Shown here piece after piece: positions 45,345 through 54,099 of a DNA stretch of 64,000 nucleotides. Every line of letters starts with the position of its first letter. Position 1 is the first letter of the stretch. Under the pieces are notes generated by a model. The model made no database searches. It was given only the letters and a program-made list of their open reading frames with translations, and had not been told where the DNA came from. The position numbers and the translations under genes are program-made. Source of the stretch: CAZDKK01 sp964506245 (GTDB taxonomy: Bacteria; Eisenbacteria; RBG-16-71-46; CAIMUX01; WJJG01); assembly GCA_964506245.1 (NCBI GenBank), contig CAZDKK010000002.1, positions 1 through 64,000 on the forward strand, in the 5' to 3' direction.

Positions 45345-45373
45345 GACCAGGATTCTTCGTCCCAGAACCCAAG
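45345..45373 (-). repeat. Solitary insertion-sequence end
   Basis: On the minus strand this reads as the end of the element at 10845-10873 with two differences, keeping ACGAAGAATCCTGG. No transposase gene is adjacent, and the flanking bases (about 45300-45345) are unusually AT-rich. It is probably a relic or a mini-element. Confidence 0.65.
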
Positions 45374-45476
45374 AAGCCACCTTCGCCTGCCGATACATAT
45401 GTCGACCTCTTCTTGGTGCGGTCCTCTGAATGGCAGGTCGCCGCGTCCCTCGCGGTGGCGATGGAGGAGAACAATC

Positions 45477-46901
45477 ATGAGACGTTGGCGCTGGATGGTC
45501 TTTGCATTGGCAGGCCTGGTCCTCGTGGCGGCCGGGTGTTCGAAGGACGACGACAAGGAATCCACCACGGGGCCCGGTCCCCAGCCCCCGGACAGCGATT
45601 ACCAGGCCTCGGCCACGGTGGCCACCACCGGCCAGGCCACGATCGAGACCGAGTCGGGCGCGAGCATCCGTGTGCCCATGTACGCCGTGCCCCCCACGGC
45701 CACCGACCAGCCCGGCTCGATGGTCTTCTCGATCGAGCGGGACAGGACTGCCCACCCGACGCCGCCGGCGGGCACCGCCGTCGCCTCGGACGTCTACCGC
45801 TTCGGTCCGGACGGATTCACCTTCGCCGAGATGGTCGAGGTCACGGTGCCCGTCACGGGCGACATGACCGGCAAGGACGTCATGCTCTACCGCATCGACC
45901 CGACCTCGGGCGAGTCCGAGCCCTGCGGGGGAACCTACGATTCCGGGGCCAAGACCGTCACAGCCCAGACGTATCACTTCTCGCAGTGGTACGCCGGTGG
46001 CCGGCCGGTGGCCAACACCGCCTACGGCGCATTCCACGTGAGCAACCTGTCCACCACGCACTGGCTCCACATCTGCGTGGTGGGCTATGAGCTCAAGTAC
46101 CCCGATGTGGACAGCAACTTCGACGGCAACGCCTCCTGTTCGTGGGCGCCCGCCGGCGGCACCATCGGCTGGAACAGCAGCGGCAACTGGTACCTGCCTC
46201 AGGGCACCTATGACCTGTGCGTGTCGATGTCCCAGGCTGGCACGGTCTCGTCGCTGCCGGGACCGTCGTCGCGGGGCTATGTGAACAACGCCGTCCTCAG
46301 CCAGGCCTGGACCTATACCGACCCGGTGACGGTGCCTCTCTCCTTCGCAGCCCCGCCGGGGACTCCTGAGGACGGCGAGTGCGACTGCACACCGACACCC
46401 TCGACGTCGGTCGGTACGGGCGAGGTCCAGGTGACCCTGACGTGGCATTCGGCGCAGGCGATCGACCTCGACCTGTGGGTCACCGATCCCACCGGGGTGA
46501 TGTGCTACTACGGCAACAAGACCACGAGCACGGGCGGAACGTTGGATCGGGACAACCTCTGCTACAACTACGAGAACGGAAGGCCGGAGAACATCTACTG
46601 GAGCAATGCGCCCGCCGGCACGTACAAAGTCCAGGTCGATCTCTACAGCGACTGCGGCAACGGGATCAGCTCGATGGCGTTTGATGCGCGCGTGGTCAGC
46701 GGGAGCCTGGCCAAGACCTACAACGGCACCGTGACGTCCTCGAACGGGACCGTGGATGTGACGACCTTCACGGTCAGCTCGGGACAGGACTTCGCGGGCC
46801 AGGCGATGAGCGCGGGGTCGGAGGAGACGGTGCTCATCCCGGGCGAGTACTCAGGTCTGCCGGTGGAGAAGCCGGCGAACATGCCCGAGAAGAGCTGGTA
46901 G
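45477..46901 (+). CDS. Lipoprotein with YfaP/DUF2135-like domain
   Basis: 474 residues from ATG 45477 with GGAGGAG upstream. The lipobox is VLVAAGC (MRRWRWMVFALAGLVLVAAG, then CSKDDDKES). Residues ~30-160 form a beta-rich region with repeated TVPVTG-type strands (FGPDGFTFAEMVEVTVPVTG, resembling ZU5-like domains). Residues ~315-420 have VQVTLTWHSAQAIDLDLWVT followed by DPTGVMCYYGNKTTSTGGTL and NAPAGTYKVQVDLYSDCG, characteristic of the YfaP/DUF2135 domain. It is an envelope lipoprotein without a FlgD-like C-terminus; ligand unknown. Confidence 0.85.
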   Translation: MRRWRWMVFALAGLVLVAAGCSKDDDKESTTGPGPQPPDSDYQASATVATTGQATIETESGASIRVPMYAVPPTATDQPGSMVFSIERDRTAHPTPPAGTAVASDVYRFGPDGFTFAEMVEVTVPVTGDMTGKDVMLYRIDPTSGESEPCGGTYDSGAKTVTAQTYHFSQWYAGGRPVANTAYGAFHVSNLSTTHWLHICVVGYELKYPDVDSNFDGNASCSWAPAGGTIGWNSSGNWYLPQGTYDLCVSMSQAGTVSSLPGPSSRGYVNNAVLSQAWTYTDPVTVPLSFAAPPGTPEDGECDCTPTPSTSVGTGEVQVTLTWHSAQAIDLDLWVTDPTGVMCYYGNKTTSTGGTLDRDNLCYNYENGRPENIYWSNAPAGTYKVQVDLYSDCGNGISSMAFDARVVSGSLAKTYNGTVTSSNGTVDVTTFTVSSGQDFAGQAMSAGSEETVLIPGEYSGLPVEKPANMPEKSW

Positions 46902-46917
46902 CCCGACGTCGTTCGGG
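46902..46917 (+). terminator. Small hairpin at the lipoprotein stop codon
   Basis: CCCGA (46902-46906) and TCGGG (46913-46917), then TCTCT. It starts right after the stop codon. Confidence 0.35.
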
Positions 46918-46931
46918 TCTCTGCGAGCCAC

Positions 46932-46986
46932 AGGGGGCGGCCCTGCCCGCACAGGCTGTGAGGCCGGCGGGCGAGGGCGGCCCCCT
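46932..46986 (+). terminator. Long stable hairpin between lipoprotein and YchF-like genes
   Basis: Arms 46932-46950 and 46967-46986 pair over about 19 bases (AGGGGGC.. with ..GCCCCCT, GCCCGC with GCGGGC) with few mismatches. A terminator or RNA-stability element is likely; no T tract follows. Confidence 0.5.
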
Positions 46987-47092
46987 CTGCATTGACCGAG
47001 GGAATCTGCTTGGCGTGGATCGAGTGAATGAGCTATACACCAGGACTTCTCGCCGAAGCGGATCGGCGGTGGGAGACGAGGAAGAGGAGTCC

Positions 47093-48124
47093 ATGAAAAC
47101 AGGTATCCTGGGCCTGCCGCAGTCGGGCAAGCGCACGCTCTTCCGGCTGCTGACGGGCCAGCGGGTTCCCGAGGCGCGCAAGCCCGGGGAGGTCGTTAAC
47201 GGGATCGCCCGCGTGCAGGATCCGCGGGTCGACGAGCTGGCGCGCATCTGCCAGCCCCGAAAGATCACCTACGCCGAGAACGCCTTCGTGCTCTGTCCCG
47301 ACGTCGTCGACGGCCCGGGCAGGCGCGGGTGGCTGGACGCCGCCCGGCGCTGCGATCTTCTCTGTCTCGTCATTCGCGCATTCCCGTCCGAGCAGGTCTA
47401 TCACCCCCATGGATCCGTCGATCCCGCCCGCGATCGGACCGAGCTCGAGACCGAGCTGGTCCTGGCCGACCTCGAGCTCGTGCTCAACCGCTTGCTGCGC
47501 ATCGAGAAGGAGACCAAGGGCGGACAGCGCCCCGCCGGCGGCGCCGAGGAGAAGGCGCTCAAGCGGGCGGAAGAGACTCTCGAGGCCGGCCGCCGTCTGG
47601 CCGAGCTCGAGTGGAGCGAGGAAGAGCTGGCCGCGATCCGCGGTCTGGGCTTCGTGACACTGGTGCCGGTCCTGTGGACGTACAACGTCGCGGACGATGC
47701 GCTGACCCAGGACTTCGGCCCCGATGCCATCACGGTTTCGTGTCAGATCGAGCAGGAGATCGCGGCAATCGAAAGCCCCCAGGAGCGCCGGGCGTTCCTG
47801 GCGGATTTGGGGCTCGATTCGCCCGGCCTGGAGCGCATGAACCGTGCCGCCTACGCGGCCCTCGGGCTGATGTCCTTCTACACGATCGGCCCCGACGAGG
47901 TGCGCGCCTGGACAATCCGGCGCGGCTCGAACGCCCCGCGCGCGGGCGGCAAGATCCACAGCGATATCGAGCGCGGCTTCATCCGCGTGGAGGTCATCCA
48001 GTACGACGACCTGATCGCGGCCGGTAGCGAGAAGGAGGCCAAGGCGGCGGGCCGGGTGCAGAGCCGCGGGCGGGAGTATGTGCTCCAGGACGGGGACATT
48101 TGTCACTTCCTGTTTTCGAGCTGA
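47093..48124 (+). CDS. YchF-like GTPase paralogue with altered P-loop
   Basis: 343 residues from ATG 47093 with GAGGAAGAGGAG upstream. The N-terminus MKTGILGLPQSGKRTLFRLL aligns with the YchF/OBG-type P-loop, but Lys is followed by Arg instead of Ser/Thr. The switch II region is shortened (VLCPDVVDGPGRRGWLDAAR). The coiled-coil insertion (LVLADLELVLNRLLRIEKET) and the C-terminal TGS/DUF933-like domain are kept: FYTIGPDEVRAWTIRRGSNA, GKIHSDIERGFIRVEVIQYD and YVLQDGDICHFLFSS. True YchF is about 363 residues, so this is a slightly shorter, divergent paralogue. Nucleotide hydrolysis may be altered. Confidence 0.85.
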   Translation: MKTGILGLPQSGKRTLFRLLTGQRVPEARKPGEVVNGIARVQDPRVDELARICQPRKITYAENAFVLCPDVVDGPGRRGWLDAARRCDLLCLVIRAFPSEQVYHPHGSVDPARDRTELETELVLADLELVLNRLLRIEKETKGGQRPAGGAEEKALKRAEETLEAGRRLAELEWSEEELAAIRGLGFVTLVPVLWTYNVADDALTQDFGPDAITVSCQIEQEIAAIESPQERRAFLADLGLDSPGLERMNRAAYAALGLMSFYTIGPDEVRAWTIRRGSNAPRAGGKIHSDIERGFIRVEVIQYDDLIAAGSEKEAKAAGRVQSRGREYVLQDGDICHFLFSS

Positions 48125-48182
48125 CGGCGGGCTCCTTGCGCGGCGGTCGCAGGCTGATGGCACCGCCCCCGGCGTGCCTCGC

Positions 48183-49106
48183 TCACCGCGGGCTACCCAT
48201 CTGGCCCACGTCGAAGCACTTCGCCTCCGTGGCCAGGTAGCCGCCCCGCACGGGGTAGGTCAGGGTCACGCATCCCCGCCGGACGGATGGAGACGGAAGG
48301 CTGACCCGCAGCGTGCACGCCTCCATTGGCGTGTTGTACAGGCTCAGGTCCGGAAGCGACAGCAGCCAGGCGCGGTTGGCGATCCCGGGCCGCGGTGGTT
48401 CCGTGCTCAGGCCGTAGGCCACCGAAGCACCGGTTGGATACTCCACGACAACCCGACCATCGCTACCCAGGATCTGCACGAGGTGCAGCGGCGCTGGCTC
48501 TGCAGGCCCCAGACCGCGGGGCGGCGGCTGTAGCCGCAGGCTTCCGTCTTCCCAGGCCACTTGCTCCTGGAAGCGTGCGACCGCGGCCTCAACCTCCTGC
48601 GCGTACGGCTGGGCCTCCTGAGCAGGGCCACGCGGCGTGACCGGCACGAACACCTCCGGCTGGATCTCGATCGCAAGACGAACCCAGGGGGCAGCGGGGA
48701 CGGTGGGTTGTCGCCCGGAGAGGAGGATCATCAGTGCGACCGCCGCCGCGGCCGCCGCGCCGGCGATCCAGTTGAGCCGGAGCCACCGGCGGTCCGCCAG
48801 CGCGTGGGAAGCGAGATGCCGCGGCTCCGGGATCGCATCGTAGAGCTCACGAGCGCCTTCGAGATCGAGCCGGTCCAGGTCGGCCGCCAGCTCCAGCAGC
48901 TCGCGTTTGAACTGACGCGAGGCGAGCAGCGCCCGCTGAACCTCCGCTCGTTGGGCCTCGTCGGCCTGGCCGTGGAGATAGGCCAACATGGCCTCGTCCG
49001 ACGGATGGACGGCGCGCCCATCGTCCGGCATCGCCTCGAGCGCTAAGCGATCGAGCTGCCGGTCGTCCCTTTCGGGATCGCTGCCGGAGACCTCGCGGGG
49101 AGCCAT
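48183..49106 (-). CDS. Putative anti-sigma factor with one transmembrane segment
   Basis: 307 residues from ATG 49106, one base after the sigma factor stop. The N-terminal cytoplasmic part ~35-100 (HPSDEAMLAYLHGQADEAQR, LLASRQFKRELLELAADLDR) resembles anti-sigma N-terminal helices, without the zinc-binding HxxxCxxC. One transmembrane segment follows at ~112-130 (WIAGAAAAAAVALMILLSG). A ~170-residue extracytoplasmic domain is beta-rich with two cysteines near the end (MEACTLRVSLP, RGCVTLTYPVRGG). It likely restrains the adjacent ECF sigma factor and senses an envelope signal; this role is from gene order and topology. Confidence 0.75.
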   Translation of the reverse strand: MAPREVSGSDPERDDRQLDRLALEAMPDDGRAVHPSDEAMLAYLHGQADEAQRAEVQRALLASRQFKRELLELAADLDRLDLEGARELYDAIPEPRHLASHALADRRWLRLNWIAGAAAAAAVALMILLSGRQPTVPAAPWVRLAIEIQPEVFVPVTPRGPAQEAQPYAQEVEAAVARFQEQVAWEDGSLRLQPPPRGLGPAEPAPLHLVQILGSDGRVVVEYPTGASVAYGLSTEPPRPGIANRAWLLSLPDLSLYNTPMEACTLRVSLPSPSVRRGCVTLTYPVRGGYLATEAKCFDVGQMGSPR

Positions 49107-49107
49107 A

Positions 49108-49782
49108 CTACTTCCCCACCTTCTGGTGCACGCGACCGATCATCTCCCCCCAGTCCACGCCCTCCCTCAGGAGGAGTTCTTTGAGCTTGCTGCGGCAGTA
49201 GCGCAGGCTATCGGAGACCTTCTTGCCCGAGTCCCGCGGCCAGCCCAGGAGCTGGGTCATCTCCCGGGGCTTCAGGCCGAGGGCGCTGCCCTGGAGCAAC
49301 AGCCGGCAGTTGCCGCCCATCCGCATGATACAACGCTGCGCCGACTCCAGATTCTGTCTGGAGATCGCCCGTTCGTCGGCCAATGGGGCCGGATCGACCA
49401 GGGGCTCTTGCCCCGCCGAGAGGGACAGGCGCTGCCGCTCGACGAGTCCAGCAGCTCGGCGTTCACGCGCCCTGAGGTGATCCAGCGTCTTGCGCCGGGT
49501 CACCATGAGGAACCAGTGCGAGAACGGGATTTCGCGATCGTGATAGGTGCGCAGCACGCGGCATTCGTTCTGCCAGCAGTGGAGGATCACCTCCGAGATC
49601 ATTTCGTCCCGGTCGGCTGGCGGCATGGATCGCAGCGCGGCGGGAGGATGGGATCTCAGCAGGCGCCAGGCGAAGGCGTAGAAGTCCCGGAAGGCGGTGT
49701 GGGGATCGGCGTCGAGGCAGTCCAGGAATCCGGGCCACGGTTGGTCCAGGGGGTGGAGGGACCTGTTCGAGAGGCTCGCCAT
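49108..49782 (-). CDS. ECF-type sigma factor, divergent
   Basis: 224 residues from ATG 49782 (MASLSNRSLHPLD) with GGAGTG upstream; the frame extends to 49866 without a better start. Region 2-like: ADRDEMISEVILHCWQNECR and HWFLMVTRRKTLDHLRARER. Region 4-like: CRLLLQGSALGLKPREMTQL and KKVSDSLRYCRSKLKELLLR. It belongs to the sigma-70 family, apparently a divergent ECF group. It is coupled to the following anti-sigma-like gene. Upstream in the same direction lies the TPR-CHAT gene, so the three may form a regulated unit. Confidence 0.8.
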   Translation of the reverse strand: MASLSNRSLHPLDQPWPGFLDCLDADPHTAFRDFYAFAWRLLRSHPPAALRSMPPADRDEMISEVILHCWQNECRVLRTYHDREIPFSHWFLMVTRRKTLDHLRARERRAAGLVERQRLSLSAGQEPLVDPAPLADERAISRQNLESAQRCIMRMGGNCRLLLQGSALGLKPREMTQLLGWPRDSGKKVSDSLRYCRSKLKELLLREGVDWGEMIGRVHQKVGK

Positions 49783-50096
49783 GGATCGGTGCACTCCGGT
49801 CGGCCACGCACTCCCGAAGCCGCTGGGTGTTGTCACGATTCTACCGAGTCCTGGACCGGGCGTCACTGAGACAGCGCGGCTCCGGGGCTGTCAACGACAC
49901 GCACGATCCTCTGTTCGTCGCACCGCCGGCGATTCTCGGGTTGGCGCCCGTCGGGGCTGGGCTCTTTTGCCTCCGAATTCGAGCCGCCGGAGCGTTTGTA
50001 ACTGGGGATGTTTTGACCGACTGCTCGGGATGCCGCCCGCGGCGGCTGCCGGAGCGATTGGGCGGGGACGAATCACGGCCTGTGTTCAGGTGGGGC
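49783..50096. other. 314-bp region between TPR-CHAT and sigma genes
   Basis: No gene is seen. A moderate promoter-like pair on the minus strand is listed separately. Confidence 0.45.
49838..49866 (-). promoter_or_regulatory. Promoter candidate for the sigma / anti-sigma pair
   Basis: On the minus strand, GTGACG (49866-49861), 17 bases, then TAGAAT (49843-49838), about 55 bases before ATG 49782. The -35 match is partial. Confidence 0.3.
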
Positions 50097-53000
50097 TCAG
50101 CCTGGATCCCCCATGAGCACGAAGCCAGCCCAGAAGAAGGGGTGCGCGTAGGGTCTGCGTCCGGCGTCGTCGCGCCAGGTTCTGAGCCAGCGCTTCGCCT
50201 CGGCCAGGGCCTCCGTCTTCGGCAGCGGCGCGGCCGACGCCCGTCCCGGTGACCGGACGCCCGCATAGCGCCCGAGGCGGTCCTCGTAGAAGCGCTGCAT
50301 CAGCATCGCCGTTGCGCGATCATCTACCTTCCACAAGCTGACCAGCAAGCTCTTGGCCCCCGCTTGCAGAAAGGCATGTGCGAGGCCGATGTACCCTTCC
50401 CCGGCGACCTTCCTGCCCAGTGCGGTCTCGCACGCGCTGAGCGTCACCAGATCCGCGTTCAGCTTCCATTCCCGGGCGATCTCGGCTGCCGTCAGGCACC
50501 CGTCATAGATCCGCTCCCCGGCCAGGGCGGCCTGATAGGCGTCGGGCAGGTCTACCTGCGACAGGACGAGCATCGAGTTCTCGGGTCGCTCGTCGTCCAT
50601 CAGGGCGTGGGTGGCGAAGTGGATGTCCCGGAAGTGCACCAGTTCACCATCACGCGCCATGCGGACCAGCCTCTGCTCGGACGCCGCCGCGCCCACGAGC
50701 AGTCGCGAGTCAGCGCCATGCAGATCCGCGACGCTCTTGGCCTCGTCGCGGGTCGAACGAAGGCGGCTCAGACGCTGAAGGGATTCCCGGTCGCCGGCGA
50801 GCGCGCTACGCAGCAGCAAGTCCTGGTCGAGGCTCGCCGGCTCCCCATTGCCGCGCACGCAGGTAAAGATCTCGCTCTGCGACGGGTCAACCAGCGCCGC
50901 GTGCACCTCCGCGGCCTCATCCGTCGGCGCTGCGAGATGGGCCGAGCAGAACGGAGGGTCGCCTACTGCCAGGCACGTGATGCTCTCTTCAGCCGGGCTC
51001 GAGCCACCGCGTCCTTCTCCCCGCGGGGGCGAGGTCGGATCGGGGCTCCGGGGCGAATTGCCTCGCTCCCGCAGCCAGGCATGAATCGTCGCCGACGGCA
51101 CGTAGGACACCGAAAAGCGATCCCCGACAACCTCACCGTCTCGATCCGTGACCAGCGCCTCCAAGGGAACGCCCACCATGTCCCCCGAGGGGACGACGAA
51201 CAGGTGGTGCACGCCGTCGAGCAGATCCTCCATGGGCGCCATCCGTTCCAGCCAGAGGGCGTGCGCCTCGACTTGCTGCGGCGCGCCGACGGTCGGCCGG
51301 TGTGCAAGCTGTCCCAGAAGACGCTCAGTCGTCGATTCGATTCCTGGGGCTTCCTCCGGCATCTGGCGCCACAAGACGGGCCCGCGATCACGCACGACGT
51401 ACGCCCAGCGAGGCAAGGTCGGGGCCCGTTCGTCATCGACTGCCAGCCAGCCGAGGATCGCCTCGTCCGGCTCCAGCGATACCTGCACACGAGCGAGGTC
51501 GAACGACTGACCCTCGGTCAGCGGGTACTTGGCCGCGATCGCTTGCTGGAAGGTGCCCCAGCGAGCCTCGGTCTCGAAGAGGTTTATCCGGGCCTCGTCG
51601 AGTCGCGCCCGGGCTTCTTCTGTGCTGTCGCGCCCGACGACGTCGCGCAGCGCCTCGACCTGCCGTCCACCTTCGGCCAGTTCGAGCTGCAGCGATTCTT
51701 CCTGGGCGGCGTCGGCGGGTGTGAGTGGGCGGCTGCCCGCAACGAGGAGCAGATCCGCCAGGACACGACCCTGGGAACGCTCCACTGCTACCCAGGCCTC
51801 CTGCTCCTTGCCCTGGGCGAGGAGAGCCAAGGCAAGGGCTGGATAGGGGAACCGCCGCACGAACGTCGCTCGGTCGAGACCTGTCCCGGCCTGCACGCGG
51901 GCGCTCTCGAAGATGCGGGCGGCTTCCCTCAGGAGCGGTTCCGCTCCGGCAGCGTCACCACGGACCAGGCGCAGACTGCCGAGAGCGCAGAGGCTCTGCG
52001 CCACGTCAGGATGTCGGTCGCCGAGGAGGCGCCGCCGCGTTGCCAGGGCCTGCTCTTGGAGTGACTCCGCCTCCACAAGATCACCCTGCGCCTGCAGGGC
52101 ATCTGCGAGGTTGGCGAAGCTCACCGCTATCTGCGAGTGCTCTTCTCCCAGACCCTGTCGCCGGATAGCTAGCGCCTCCCGGTAGAGCTGCTCCGCGCCG
52201 GCATGATCCCCACGCTCCATTCGCAGACCGGCCAGCAGGTCGAGGCCGAGCGCCACTTCGGGGTGCGCGTCGCCATAGCACTTGCGCAGGATGGCCAGCG
52301 TTTCCTGGAAGATCGACTCCGCTCCGACCTGGTCGCCGCGAGCCTGCAGAATGAGGCCCTGCTTCTTGAGGGTCACTGCGTAAGCCGCGCTCTCCCTGGT
52401 GCCAGCGGCGCGCATGATGGCGAGCGATTGTTGTACAAGCGGCTCAGCACCGGCATGGTCACCGCGCGACTGCAGTGAGAAGGAGAGATTGCTGAGAATC
52501 GCTCCGACAAACGGATGATCGCTGCCCAGGAGTCGGCAATGCATGGCCAACGCCTCGCGGTGGAGAGGATCTCCCTCCGCGTATCGCCCCTGGGCGTCCA
52601 GCAGCAGCGCAAGCTGATCGAGAGACCGCGCAACATCCTGGGTGTCAGGTCCAGTGAGCCTGCGCCACAAGTCGAGCGCTTCGCGCGTCAGCGCTTCCGC
52701 TTCCCGAAGCTTGCCGCGAGCGTGCTGCAGGTTGGCGAGCGCCCGTAGACTCTTCGCGACCTCTGCGTTCTCGTTTCCAAGCGCCTGGCGGGACAGCGAG
52801 AGTGCCTCGCGGAGATAGCGCTCCGCTTCCTCGTACTTGGCGCGCGCGCTCAGGATGGTTCCCAGGACATGGAGACCGGGGACCACGTAGAGGTGGTCAG
52901 CCCCAAACAACCGACGACGCATCGCGAGGGACTCGCGCGCGAACGTCTCCGCCTCCGCGTAGTCCCCGAGGTACATGGTGTACACGGCGAGGTTGCTGAG

Positions 53001-53714
53001 ACCGGCGGCGAGCCCCTCGCATTCGTCGGCTGCACCGCTTCGCCCGGGGTCGATTCCCTGACGTAAAAGCCCCGCAGCCTCCGCGTAGCGACCCTGGCCG
53101 GCCACGCAGTAGGCGACCCCGTTCATGGTCAAGACGGCGTCCGGGTGCCTCTCGCCCAGTTGCTCACGCTGGATGGCCAGCGCCTCGCGGAGGTAGGGCT
53201 CCCCTCCCCGAGCGTCGCCCGCCGAGGCGATAAAGCCACCGATCGCCCCCAGGCTTGCTGCCGTCTCCGGGTGGGTCGCCCCGAGCAGTCTGCGGCGGAT
53301 CTCGAACTGCCGTCGTGCCAGGTCGGCTCCCACGGTGAAATCGTCAGCGTAGTTCGCTTGCTCGATCGCTACGTCGAGACTGTCCGCAGTTGCCAGATCC
53401 GCGCGATCCGCCCGCGATAGACCGATGGCGAGTTCGAGCGTGGCGACGAGTCGCTCCGCGTCGGCCACCTCGTGCGGCTTCGTCTCGGGGTCAGAGGCAC
53501 GGAGGGAGAGAAGCTGGCGCGCCGCAGACAGCGCATCTTCGTAGTGCCCCTCGGCGCGCAGGTGGTTGATCGCCGCGCGCAGTGAATCGGCCGGTGTCAC
53601 ATCGGAGCCCGCCGCTGACACGGTCCCGGCTGATAGCAGGATAAGGACGGTCAGGGTGGCAAGTGCTGGGCAGCATCGTCGATCGAGGCGAAGACGCCGT
53701 CGCAGCTCGTGCAT
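50097..53714 (-). CDS. Exported TPR-repeat CHAT-domain (caspase-like) protein
   Basis: About 1205 residues from ATG 53714; ATG 53747 is also possible and neither has a strong ribosome site. A signal peptide (CCPALATLTVLILLSAGTVS) is followed by about a dozen ~42-residue TPRs (EALAIQREQLGERHPDAVLT-type, residues ~110-640). The C-terminal CHAT domain carries the caspase-like dyad: His1036 in HFATHALMDD and Cys1095 in LSACETALGRKVAGEGYIGL. KSLLVSLWKVDDRATAMLMQ and HPFFWAGFVLMGDPG are also typical. CHAT proteases act in type III CRISPR defence (TPR-CHAT/Csx29), gasdermin-like systems and bacterial signalling; none of those partners is here. Export is unusual for such roles. Confidence 0.87.
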   Translation of the reverse strand: MHELRRRLRLDRRCCPALATLTVLILLSAGTVSAAGSDVTPADSLRAAINHLRAEGHYEDALSAARQLLSLRASDPETKPHEVADAERLVATLELAIGLSRADRADLATADSLDVAIEQANYADDFTVGADLARRQFEIRRRLLGATHPETAASLGAIGGFIASAGDARGGEPYLREALAIQREQLGERHPDAVLTMNGVAYCVAGQGRYAEAAGLLRQGIDPGRSGAADECEGLAAGLSNLAVYTMYLGDYAEAETFARESLAMRRRLFGADHLYVVPGLHVLGTILSARAKYEEAERYLREALSLSRQALGNENAEVAKSLRALANLQHARGKLREAEALTREALDLWRRLTGPDTQDVARSLDQLALLLDAQGRYAEGDPLHREALAMHCRLLGSDHPFVGAILSNLSFSLQSRGDHAGAEPLVQQSLAIMRAAGTRESAAYAVTLKKQGLILQARGDQVGAESIFQETLAILRKCYGDAHPEVALGLDLLAGLRMERGDHAGAEQLYREALAIRRQGLGEEHSQIAVSFANLADALQAQGDLVEAESLQEQALATRRRLLGDRHPDVAQSLCALGSLRLVRGDAAGAEPLLREAARIFESARVQAGTGLDRATFVRRFPYPALALALLAQGKEQEAWVAVERSQGRVLADLLLVAGSRPLTPADAAQEESLQLELAEGGRQVEALRDVVGRDSTEEARARLDEARINLFETEARWGTFQQAIAAKYPLTEGQSFDLARVQVSLEPDEAILGWLAVDDERAPTLPRWAYVVRDRGPVLWRQMPEEAPGIESTTERLLGQLAHRPTVGAPQQVEAHALWLERMAPMEDLLDGVHHLFVVPSGDMVGVPLEALVTDRDGEVVGDRFSVSYVPSATIHAWLRERGNSPRSPDPTSPPRGEGRGGSSPAEESITCLAVGDPPFCSAHLAAPTDEAAEVHAALVDPSQSEIFTCVRGNGEPASLDQDLLLRSALAGDRESLQRLSRLRSTRDEAKSVADLHGADSRLLVGAAASEQRLVRMARDGELVHFRDIHFATHALMDDERPENSMLVLSQVDLPDAYQAALAGERIYDGCLTAAEIAREWKLNADLVTLSACETALGRKVAGEGYIGLAHAFLQAGAKSLLVSLWKVDDRATAMLMQRFYEDRLGRYAGVRSPGRASAAPLPKTEALAEAKRWLRTWRDDAGRRPYAHPFFWAGFVLMGDPG

Positions 53715-54099
53715 GGCGATGCGAATGACGCCCGTGCCGACACCCATGGTTTAGCCCGACGGATCCAGTCACCGGCACGAAGCCGGACGAAGTACAGAAC
53801 ATGCGGCGCGCACGCGATTCCTTGGGTCCGCAAACGGGGGTGCGTGCTGCCCCCTCATGATAGCAGACCGAGTGCGAGGAGGGATCGATTCACGTTGCGT
53901 GCAGCGAGAGCGTCCAGGGCTGTCTTGCTGACGAGCGTATGCTCGCCGGCCATGCGCCGCGCAGATTGTGGCCGGTGGAGGTTCGACACCCGAGATGCGC
54001 AGGCATGGTTTGGCCGGCGCCGAGCATTGCCGCAATCCGGGGCGCCCCCACTCCCCGGATCGCCCCGGCGCTACCCGTTCCCCCCGAGAGGGTCGCGCC
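53715..54099. other. 385-bp region between TPR-CHAT and VCBS genes
   Basis: No recognisable gene. It holds the presumed promoter of the TPR-CHAT gene and the 3' flank of the VCBS gene. Nothing else stands out. Confidence 0.45.

Noticed and set aside
50097..53714. TPR-CHAT as part of a type III CRISPR (Craspase-like) system
   Set aside because: No CRISPR array or cas gene is in the window, and the protein has a signal peptide.
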